Origin: Pasteurellaceae bacterium
Lineage (GTDB): Bacteria; Pseudomonadota; Gammaproteobacteria; Enterobacterales; Pasteurellaceae
Length of the DNA stretch: 12,448 nt
Direction of reading: 5' to 3'
NCBI GenBank assembly: GCA_900756875.1
Contig: CAAELW010000023.1
Coordinates: 1 to 12,448, forward strand
In this document: piece after piece, positions 6,726 to 12,448 of the stretch
How the letters are laid out: the number at the start of each line of letters is the position of its first letter
Position numbering within the stretch: position 1 is the stretch's first letter
Made by a program: the position numbers and the translations under genes
Notes under the pieces: generated by a model
Databases searched by the model: none
Seen by the model: the letters and a program-made list of their open reading frames with translations, nothing else
What the model was told of the DNA's origin: nothing

Positions 6726-8657
6726 ATGAATATTATTGAAATTAAGGATCTCAACCGTTACTTCGGTGAAGGCGAAAATCGTGTTCATATTTTGAAGAAT
6801 GTCTCTTTAAATATTGAAAAAGGCGATTTCGTCGCGATTATTGGGCAATCCGGTTCCGGTAAATCAACCTTGATGAACATCATCGGGTGTTTGGATACGG
6901 CAACCAGTGGCTCTTATAAAATTAATGGTAAAGAAACCATTGAATTAAGCAAAGATCAGCTGTCAGATTTACGTAGCCAAAAATTAGGCTTTATTTTCCA
7001 ACGCTATAACTTATTGTCGAGTTTAACCGCAGCAGAAAACGTCGCCTTGCCTGCAATTTATGCGGGGATGTCGCAAGAAAAACGTCTTTCTCGTGCGAAA
7101 CAACTTTTAGAAAAATTAGGTTTAGGCGATAAATGGCAAAATAAACCAAGCCAGCTTTCCGGTGGTCAGCAACAACGTGTGAGTATTGCGCGGGCGTTGA
7201 TGAATGGCGGTGAAATTATTTTAGCCGATGAACCCACTGGTGCATTGGATTCACAAAGCGGTCAAAATGTGATGGAAATTCTGCGTCAATTACATGCAGA
7301 AGGCCACACTATTATTATGGTAACTCACGATCGAGAAATTGCCGCCAGTGCGAATCGCGTGATTGAAATTAAAGACGGTGAAATCATTGGCGATACGCAA
7401 AAAGAAGCAGTAAAAAGTGCGGTCGAAAATCCAACCAAATCTAAACCGCACTTTGGGTTCAGCAAAGATCAATTTGTTGAAGCCTTTCGTATGTCAGTGA
7501 GTGCGATTATTGCCCACAAAATGCGTTCTCTTTTAACTATGCTGGGGATTATTATCGGGATTACCTCCGTGGTTTCTGTCGTGGCATTGGGAAATGGTTC
7601 ACAACAAAAAATCTTGGCTAACATTAAAGGCATTGGTACAAGTACCATGACGATTTTTAATGGTACAGGCTTTGGTGATCGTCGTGCTGAACAGATGCAA
7701 AATCTGACGATTAATGATGCCACTGCCTTAAACCAACAAAGCTATGTACAAAGTGTCACGCCGAATAGCTCATCAAGTGGCACATTGATTTATGGCAATC
7801 AAACTTTCTCCTCGACCAGTTTAAAAGGTGTAGGTGAACAATATTTTGATGTCGATGGCTTAAAACTAAAATCTGGTAATTTATTTTCTGCTCAAGATGT
7901 TGCTGATAACAATCAAGTAGCCTTAATCGATGAAAGTGCGAAAAAATCCATTTTTCCAGATGAAAATCCTATTGGCAAAATCGTGATGTTTAATAAACGT
8001 CCATTACGTATTATTGGCGTAGTATCTGATAAACAAATGGGCGGAGCAAGCAGTTCACTTAATCTGTATGCACCTTACACCACCGTGATGAATCGTATTT
8101 CGGGCAGCAAAAAAATTGGTTCGATTACCGTAAAAGTAGATGATTCCGTGAATACGACTGTCGCTGAAAAAGGAATTACTGAATTGCTCACTATGCGTCA
8201 TGGTAAAAAAGATTTCTTCATCATGAATAGCGATACGATTAAACAAACCATTAAAAGCACAACTGGCACGATGAAATTTCTGATTTCTTCCATCGCCTTT
8301 ATTTCATTGATCGTTGGTGGGATTGGGGTGATGAATATTATGTTGGTTTCCGTGACAGAGCGAACTAAAGAGATCGGTGTGCGCATGGCTATTGGCGCGA
8401 GACAATTTAACATTCTGCAACAATTTTTAATTGAAGCCGTGTTGATTTGTTTAATTGGCGGTGTGACGGGTATTCTGCTTTCGGGTTTAATCGGTCTATT
8501 ATTTAACGTATTTATGACCGACTTTACAATGGCATTCTCAACCGGCTCAATTGTTGCAGCGGTGGTCTTCTCTACCCTGATTGGTGTGATCTTCGGGTAT
8601 ATGCCAGCAAAACGCGCAGCACAATTAGATCCGATTACAGCCCTTGCGAGAGAATAA
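6726..8657 (+). CDS. macB: MacB-type ABC transporter, fused ATPase and permease
   Basis: A 643-residue inner-membrane half-transporter (E. coli MacB is 648) that works as a dimer and drives efflux by mechanotransmission rather than by moving substrate through the membrane (known for MacB). N-terminal ATPase domain: Walker A GQSGSGKST (40-48), Q-loop Gln92, signature LSGGQ (144-148), Walker B IILADEP with Glu169, H-loop His201. Then come a linker (about 228-247), TM1 (about 268-290), a large periplasmic domain (about 291-515), and three more membrane segments near 517-542, 565-593 and 607-625. It ends in the typical PAKRAAQLDPITALARE. The linker is encoded by an inverted pair of perfect USS (see 7414-7454). 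It follows macA by 18 bases and precedes the outer-membrane gene by 84. All key ATPase residues are present, so the pump should be functional. Whether it exports macrolides, toxins, haem precursors or something else cannot be read here. Confidence 0.95.
   Translation: MNIIEIKDLNRYFGEGENRVHILKNVSLNIEKGDFVAIIGQSGSGKSTLMNIIGCLDTATSGSYKINGKETIELSKDQLSDLRSQKLGFIFQRYNLLSSLTAAENVALPAIYAGMSQEKRLSRAKQLLEKLGLGDKWQNKPSQLSGGQQQRVSIARALMNGGEIILADEPTGALDSQSGQNVMEILRQLHAEGHTIIMVTHDREIAASANRVIEIKDGEIIGDTQKEAVKSAVENPTKSKPHFGFSKDQFVEAFRMSVSAIIAHKMRSLLTMLGIIIGITSVVSVVALGNGSQQKILANIKGIGTSTMTIFNGTGFGDRRAEQMQNLTINDATALNQQSYVQSVTPNSSSSGTLIYGNQTFSSTSLKGVGEQYFDVDGLKLKSGNLFSAQDVADNNQVALIDESAKKSIFPDENPIGKIVMFNKRPLRIIGVVSDKQMGGASSSLNLYAPYTTVMNRISGSKKIGSITVKVDDSVNTTVAEKGITELLTMRHGKKDFFIMNSDTIKQTIKSTTGTMKFLISSIAFISLIVGGIGVMNIMLVSVTERTKEIGVRMAIGARQFNILQQFLIEAVLICLIGGVTGILLSGLIGLLFNVFMTDFTMAFSTGSIVAAVVFSTLIGVIFGYMPAKRAAQLDPITALARE
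7414..7454. repeat. Inverted pair of uptake signals inside the macB coding sequence
   Basis: AAAGTGCGGT (7414-7423) and its exact complement ACCGCACTTT (7445-7454) face each other with a 21-base loop, within the macB reading frame. They encode the residues around Ser231-Val233 and Pro241-Phe243 in the linker between the ATPase and the first membrane segment. On the minus strand the hairpin is followed by a T-run, so it looks like a terminator for antisense transcription. On the plus strand no T-run follows. Confidence 0.85.
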
Positions 8658-8676
8658 AGAAATTTTGTAAAACTCA

Positions 8677-8717
8677 AAAGAGCGGTTAAAATTCTTACTA
8701 ATTTTTGACCGCACTTT
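8677..8717. other. Decayed USS hairpin between macB and the outer-membrane gene
   Basis: The right arm (8703-8717) carries a perfect USS. The left arm (8677-8691, AAAGAGCGGTTAAAA) is the same sequence with two changes, one of which still allows G-U pairing. The predicted 15-base stem has a single A-A mismatch and an 11-base loop. Only a very short T stretch belongs to the right arm and no poly-T follows, so at most it is a weak attenuator or RNA-stability element that could lower expression of the third gene relative to macAB. Confidence 0.6.
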
Positions 8718-8741
8718 AATTGAAAAAGAAAGGAAAAATCC

Positions 8742-10109
8742 ATGTTAAAAATGAAAAAATTAACCTTAGCAATCGCAATGGCAACTGCTCTAGCAGGTTG
8801 TGCTAACATCGGCGATTCTTATAAAGCGAGCCAGCAGGATTACCAAAATTATGCGGAAATCACCAAACAATTTAATGTAAAAGAAAACTGGTGGGCGCTT
8901 TACAATGATTCACAATTAAATCGTGTGGTAGAACAAGCATTAGTTAACAACAAAGATTTAGCCAAAGCGTCTGTTGCCGTAAACCGTGCCCTATATAATG
9001 CAAACCTTGCAGGCGCGAATTTAATTCCGGCATTTAGCGGTTCAACCCAATCTTCTGCAAGTAAAAATGTAAAAACAGGTGGCGGCTCAGCAGTAAGCCA
9101 TCAAGGTGCATTAAATGTGAGTTATACGTTAGATCTATGGCAACGTTTAGCGGATACAGCAGATGCCGCAGAATGGTCACACAAAGCAACGGCTGAAGAT
9201 TTAGAAGCAACGAAACTTTCACTCATCAACTCTGTTGTGACAACCTATTATCAAATTGCCTACTTGAATGATGCGATCAGCACCACGCAAGAAAGCATTA
9301 AATACTACAACGATATTAGCAGCATTATGCAACGCCGTTTATCACAAGGTGTTGCGGACAGCGCAAGTGTAGATCAAGCACAACAAGCGGTATTGAACGC
9401 ACGTAACAACTTGATCAACTATCAAACACAACGTAAAACAGCAGAACAAACTTTACGTAACTTACTTAACTTAAAACCGGAAGAAGCATTAAATATCAAC
9501 TTCCCACACATTCTTAATGTAAAAAATGTGGGCGTAAATTTAAACGTACCTGTTTCTGTGATTGCAAACCGTCCTGATGTAAAAGGCTATCAATATCGCT
9601 TAAGCAGTGCATTCAAAAATGCAAAAGCAACTGAAAAAGGTTGGTTCCCTGAAGTGACTTTAGGTGGCAGCTTAACATCAAGTGGCACTAAGGTCGGTAA
9701 CGCATTACACAATCCTGTTGGTACAGGTTTAATCGGAATTAGCCTACCATTCCTCAACTGGAATACCGTAAAATGGAACGTGAAAATCTCTGAAGCAGAT
9801 TATGAAACCGCACGTTTAAACTATGAGCAAAGCATTACTAAAGCCTTGAATGATGTAGATACCAACTACTTTGCCTATACACAAGCACAAAGTGCTTTTG
9901 CTAACTTGCAAAAAACACACAGCTACAACCAACGTATCACCAAATACTATCGTGATCGTTACAATGCTGGTGTATCTGAATTACGTGAATGGCTTGCAGC
10001 GGCAAACACAGAGAAAAGCTCTCAACTTTCTATCTTGAATGCGAAATACAACATCATTCAAGCAGAAAATGCCGTATATAGTTCAATGGCCGGTTATTAC
10101 TCTCGTTAA
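8742..10109 (+). CDS. NodT/OEP-family outer-membrane efflux lipoprotein (TolC-like channel)
   Basis: A 455-residue outer-membrane factor predicted to trimerise into the exit duct of the MacAB pump. Residues 1-19 are a lipoprotein signal peptide with lipobox LAGC and acylated Cys20; Ala at +2 fits outer-membrane sorting. Two tandem OEP repeats follow. Landmarks are NWWALYNDSQLNRVVEQAL (about 48-66), NVSYTLDLWQRL, the conserved VIANRPDVKGYQYRL between repeats, WFPEVTLGGSL, and the long helices DYETARLNYEQSITKALNDV and YNAGVSELREWLAA. The start has a good AAGGA site 7 bases from the ATG; Met4 is a possible alternative that keeps the same lipobox. It is linked to macAB, unlike E. coli where MacAB uses unlinked TolC. 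That makes this a self-contained three-part pump. It lies 84 bases after macB, with a decayed USS hairpin in the gap, and is followed by a strong terminator that ends the operon. Confidence 0.93.
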   Translation: MLKMKKLTLAIAMATALAGCANIGDSYKASQQDYQNYAEITKQFNVKENWWALYNDSQLNRVVEQALVNNKDLAKASVAVNRALYNANLAGANLIPAFSGSTQSSASKNVKTGGGSAVSHQGALNVSYTLDLWQRLADTADAAEWSHKATAEDLEATKLSLINSVVTTYYQIAYLNDAISTTQESIKYYNDISSIMQRRLSQGVADSASVDQAQQAVLNARNNLINYQTQRKTAEQTLRNLLNLKPEEALNINFPHILNVKNVGVNLNVPVSVIANRPDVKGYQYRLSSAFKNAKATEKGWFPEVTLGGSLTSSGTKVGNALHNPVGTGLIGISLPFLNWNTVKWNVKISEADYETARLNYEQSITKALNDVDTNYFAYTQAQSAFANLQKTHSYNQRITKYYRDRYNAGVSELREWLAAANTEKSSQLSILNAKYNIIQAENAVYSSMAGYYSR

Positions 10110-10115
10110 AATCAT

Positions 10116-10149
10116 GATTAAGGAAGTTTCGGCTTCCTTAATCTTTTTT
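10116..10149 (+). terminator. Strong intrinsic terminator of the efflux operon
   Basis: GATTAAGGAAG and CTTCCTTAATC form a perfect 11-base stem with loop TTTCGG, followed by six T. It begins six bases after the stop codon of the outer-membrane lipoprotein gene and ends only 13 bases before the start codon of the next gene. It is not built from uptake signals, unlike the other terminators in the window. Confidence 0.93.
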
Positions 10150-10162
10150 ATGGACATGAAAA

Positions 10163-10792
10163 ATGAAAAAACAACTGACTTTTTATTTCATTCGCCACGG
10201 TAAAACCGTTTGGAATACGGAAGGTTTAATGCAAGGTCATGGCGATTCCCCTTTGACTGAAGAAGGCATTAATGGTGCGAAAAAAACAGGTGTGGCACTT
10301 AATCATATTCCTTTCATTGCTGCTTATTCCAGCGTATTAAAACGTACTATCGCAACTGCCTCTCATATTATTGGTGAACGTGATATTCCCCTTTTCCATC
10401 ACCAAGGTTTAAATGAACAGTATTTTGGTTCTTGGGAAGGCAAAGTTGTCGATACGTTAAGAGAACTCCCAGAATTTAAACAACTTATTAAAGATCCCGC
10501 CAATTACAAAGCTCAAGTAAACGGTGGAGAAACGTTTGAACAATTGGGCGAACGTACCATGAAAGCATTGCACGATATTATTAAGATCCACGATCATGGT
10601 AATATTCTTATTGTGTCGCATGGCCATACCTTGCGTTTATTGCTTGCCTTATTAAACGGTGCAACCTGGCAAAATCACCGTGATGAAGATAAATCAGTAT
10701 CGCTTATTAATACATCAATTAGTGTTGTACATTATGACGATGAGAACGGTTTTCGCGTTGAGAAAATAAATGATGCGGAGCATTTAAAATAA
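10163..10792 (+). CDS. Histidine phosphatase / phosphoglycerate mutase family protein
   Basis: A 209-residue cytoplasmic protein of the histidine phosphatase superfamily (branch 1). The catalytic set is complete: FIRHGKT with Arg11 and phospho-accepting His12, Arg61 in SSVLKRTIATA, the proton donor region NEQYFGSWEG with Glu85, and the second histidine His153 in VSHGHTLRLL. Members dephosphorylate small phosphorylated metabolites; candidates include GpmB-like, CobC-like or sugar-phosphate phosphatases, and the substrate cannot be told from sequence. It is not a classic dPGM, which is about 230-250 residues with a longer insert. There is no signal peptide. Its ATG is only 13 bases after a strong terminator and the Shine-Dalgarno is weak (GGA). 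It therefore either has its own promoter inside the end of the preceding gene or lives on readthrough. It is convergent with mrp across a bidirectional terminator. Confidence 0.9.
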   Translation: MKKQLTFYFIRHGKTVWNTEGLMQGHGDSPLTEEGINGAKKTGVALNHIPFIAAYSSVLKRTIATASHIIGERDIPLFHHQGLNEQYFGSWEGKVVDTLRELPEFKQLIKDPANYKAQVNGGETFEQLGERTMKALHDIIKIHDHGNILIVSHGHTLRLLLALLNGATWQNHRDEDKSVSLINTSISVVHYDDENGFRVEKINDAEHLK

Positions 10793-10804
10793 GCCAATTT
10801 AGCC

Positions 10805-10850
10805 AAAAAAATAACCGCACTTTGGATGACCTAAAGTGCGGTTAATTTTT
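10805..10850. terminator. Bidirectional terminator made of an inverted USS pair
   Basis: TAACCGCACTTT (10812-10823) and AAAGTGCGGTTA (10833-10844) form a perfect 12-base stem with a 9-base loop, both arms carrying perfect USS. Five T follow on the plus strand, and seven A precede it, which become T on the minus strand. Placed between the convergent phosphatase gene and mrp, it can stop transcription from both sides. Confidence 0.92.
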
Positions 10851-10865
10851 ATGATGTTTTTGTGA

Positions 10866-11978
10866 TTATTTCACTTCGCGGAATAAAATCTCGCTTGGAA
10901 TCACAGAACCTTGCCAGTAAAGCTCAGTTGACACTTTTTCTGCTAAATCTAAGAAAGATTTCGCAATTTCACTGTCTGGTGCAGCAACTACAGTTGGTTT
11001 ACCCGCATCTAAATCTTGACGAACTTGGATATTCAACGGTAACTGACCTAATACTTTCACATTGTATTTTTGTGCCATTCTTTCTGCACCACCGGTACCG
11101 AAAATCGCTTCGTGATGACCACAATTGCTACAAATATGCATAGACATATTTTCTACAATACCTAACACTGGCACAGATACGCGTTCAAACATCGATACAC
11201 CTTTCACCGCATCTAATAACGCGATGTCTTGTGGTGTGGTGACCACTACCGCGCCCGTTACTGGGATTTGTTGTGAAAGCGTTAATTGGATATCACCCGT
11301 ACCCGGTGGCATATCGATCACTAAGTAATCTAAGCTATCCCATAAGGTTTCATTTAAAAGCTGACTTAATGCACTACTTGCCATTGGACCACGCCAAATG
11401 GTTGCGTTGTCTTCATCCATTAAGAAACCGATCGAGTTTGCAGATAAACCATATGCTTTAATTGGGGTGATATGTTGGTTATCTGGTGAAGTTGGGCGTT
11501 GATGCGGTGCACCTAACATATGTGGAATTGATGGACCATAAATATCGGCATCTAAAATACCCACACGAGCCCCCTGAGCTTGTAAAGCAAGCGCAAGATT
11601 CACCGAAACGGATGATTTCCCTACCCCGCCTTTACCTGAAGTTACCGCAATGATGTTCTTCACGCCCTTAACAGCAGGTTGATTATTCGCACGTTTTAAG
11701 GTTGCAATTTGATAATTCACTACCCATTTGATTTCTTTGCTATCAGTTGCTTTTAATAAAGCATCAGAAAGCTGCTGTTTCACTTGCTCTACGCCAGTGT
11801 TCCATGCAAAAGGCAATTGAAGTTCAATACATAATACGTCACCGCCTTTTTCTACTTTCTTCAAAGTATTTAATGCGATTAAGTCTTTTTGCAAACTTGG
11901 ATGTTGGAATTGTTGGAAAACTTGCAGAACTTGAGATTGTTGTTCTGCCGTTAAATTATCAGAAAAAGCAGTTGCCAT
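10866..11978 (-). CDS. mrp: Mrp/ApbC iron-sulfur cluster carrier ATPase
   Basis: A 370-residue cytoplasmic P-loop ATPase of the Mrp/NBP35 family, which carries and delivers Fe-S clusters to target enzymes. An N-terminal MIP18/DUF59-like domain (about 1-95) precedes the ATPase. The deviant Walker A GKGGVGKS (115-122) carries the signature lysine. Further landmarks are DADIYGPSIPHMLG (143-156), the switch motif DMPPGTGD (222-229), TTPQDIALLDAVKG and the CxxC pair Cys283/Cys286 in HICSNCGHH, expected to bind the bridging cluster at the dimer interface. It is full length. The start ATG at 11978 has a good AAGGAA five bases or so ahead. It is divergent from metG, an arrangement also found in E. 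coli, and ends at a USS-type bidirectional terminator. Confidence 0.96.
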   Translation of the reverse strand: MATAFSDNLTAEQQSQVLQVFQQFQHPSLQKDLIALNTLKKVEKGGDVLCIELQLPFAWNTGVEQVKQQLSDALLKATDSKEIKWVVNYQIATLKRANNQPAVKGVKNIIAVTSGKGGVGKSSVSVNLALALQAQGARVGILDADIYGPSIPHMLGAPHQRPTSPDNQHITPIKAYGLSANSIGFLMDEDNATIWRGPMASSALSQLLNETLWDSLDYLVIDMPPGTGDIQLTLSQQIPVTGAVVVTTPQDIALLDAVKGVSMFERVSVPVLGIVENMSMHICSNCGHHEAIFGTGGAERMAQKYNVKVLGQLPLNIQVRQDLDAGKPTVVAAPDSEIAKSFLDLAEKVSTELYWQGSVIPSEILFREVK

Positions 11979-11994
11979 AATATTCCTTTAATAA

Positions 11995-12008
11995 GTAGTA
12001 GGTAGTAG
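11995..12008. repeat. 7-base tandem duplication in the mrp leader
   Basis: GTAGTAG occurs twice in direct tandem (11995-12001 and 12002-12008), between the predicted mrp promoter and its ribosome site. With only two units it could be a chance duplication, but tandem units in leaders can change length by slippage. Confidence 0.7.
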
Positions 12009-12026
12009 AGTAAATTTGTCAGGGAT

Positions 12027-12056
12027 ATTCTACCCCTTTTACACCTCAAATGTTAA
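12027..12056 (-). promoter_or_regulatory. Predicted sigma-70 promoter of mrp
   Basis: On the minus strand there is TTAACA (12056-12051), an 18-base spacer and TAGAAT (12032-12027), each one base from consensus. Transcription would begin near 12020, leaving a leader of about 40 bases before the mrp ATG. I could not find a convincing metG promoter in the rest of this 162-base divergent gap. Confidence 0.5.
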
Positions 12057-12140
12057 GCTAAAAGTATAACTAAACTAGAAAAAATCACACTAATCGGGTA
12101 ACATATTCACAATTTTTGCAAAAAGAATAAGAGAAAAATA

Positions 12141-12448
12141 ATGACAACTCAACCTCGTAAAATTTTAGTCACTTGTGCATTGCCTTATGCAAATGGTGCC
12201 ATTCATTTAGGCCATATGTTAGAACATATTCAAGCAGATATTTGGGTGCGTTTCCAACGTATGCGTGGCAATAAAATTCATTTTGTCTGTGCTGATGATG
12301 CGCACGGCACACCAATTATGCTTAATGCCGATAAATTAGGCATTACACCAGAAGAATTAATCGCAAAAGCAAAAGCTGATCACATACGCGATTTTGCAGG
12401 TTTTAATATCAGTTTTGATAATTATCACTCTACTCACAGTGAAGAAAA
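12141..12448 (+). CDS. metG: Methionyl-tRNA synthetase, N-terminal part (runs off window)
   Basis: Class I aminoacyl-tRNA synthetase that charges tRNA-Met, essential for translation initiation. Only the first 102 codons (plus two bases) are present. The product starts [19 protein letters not shown] and carries the HIGH-type motif HLGH (His22-His25), then [33 protein letters not shown] and the [10 protein letters not shown] segment, all standard MetG sequence at the start of the Rossmann fold. The KMSKS loop, zinc knuckle and tRNA-binding C-terminus would lie beyond the window. The start is preceded by a modest AAGAG-like ribosome site. It is divergent from mrp. Confidence 0.96.
   Translation, partial: MTTQPRKILVTCALPYANGAIHLGHMLEHIQADIWVRFQRMRGNKIHFVCADDAHGTPIMLNADKLGITPEELIAKAKADHIRDFAGFNISFDNYHSTHSEE

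Noticed and set aside
8198..8809. 203-codon minus-strand open frame opposite macB
   Set aside because: It is a shadow of the strongly supported macB and lipoprotein genes; no ribosome site and no recognisable protein features.
1..12448. Repeated AAGTGCGGT units as a possible CRISPR or mobile-element signature
   Set aside because: They are scattered, in both orientations, without regular spacing or spacers, and match the known Haemophilus uptake signal exactly.
1..12448. Defence island, prophage or toxin-antitoxin system
   Set aside because: Every substantial reading frame is accounted for by glycogen metabolism, tRNA charging, efflux, Fe-S or phosphatase functions; no integrase, nuclease, phage or toxin features are seen.

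Overview
The window looks like a chromosomal stretch from a Pasteurellaceae bacterium, most likely the genus Haemophilus. Two things support this. There are eleven perfect copies of the 9-base Haemophilus-type DNA uptake signal sequence (USS, AAGTGCGGT or its complement). The proteins read as close relatives of H. influenzae-type housekeeping enzymes. Species cannot be fixed from the sequence alone; a H. parainfluenzae-like species is a guess.

Left block (1-5307, all minus strand, read right to left): glnS (glutaminyl-tRNA synthetase), a small cysteine-rich UPF0260/YcgN-type protein, a 130-residue remnant of malQ (4-alpha-glucanotransferase), glgB (glycogen branching enzyme) and the first 118 codons of glgX (glycogen debranching enzyme), which runs off the window. 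The malQ remnant keeps its start and a good promoter with a CRP-like site, so that promoter probably now drives the glycogen genes. MalQ itself appears to have been lost through a large deletion.

Middle block (5526-10109, plus strand): a three-gene tripartite efflux operon of a MacA-type membrane fusion protein, a MacB-type ABC transporter and a dedicated NodT/OEP-family outer-membrane lipoprotein. Together they would form an ATP-driven pump across both membranes. A 14-base palindrome just downstream of a possible -10 box in front of macA is a candidate repressor operator. The operon ends at a strong intrinsic terminator.

Right block (10163-12448): a histidine-phosphatase/phosphoglycerate-mutase-family gene (plus), then mrp (minus, Fe-S cluster carrier ATPase) convergent with it across a bidirectional USS-hairpin terminator. 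The start of metG (plus, methionyl-tRNA synthetase) is divergent from mrp.

Uptake signals are used as structure here. Inverted USS pairs form the terminator after glnS, the bidirectional terminator between the phosphatase and mrp, a decayed hairpin between macB and the outer-membrane gene, and one pair inside the macB coding sequence. I see no mobile element, CRISPR array, RNA gene or clearly new biological system. The most notable points are the malQ deletion remnant, the intragenic USS pair in macB, and the self-contained MacAB-lipoprotein pump with its serine-rich insertion and possible operator. No gap without a gene exceeds 300 bases.
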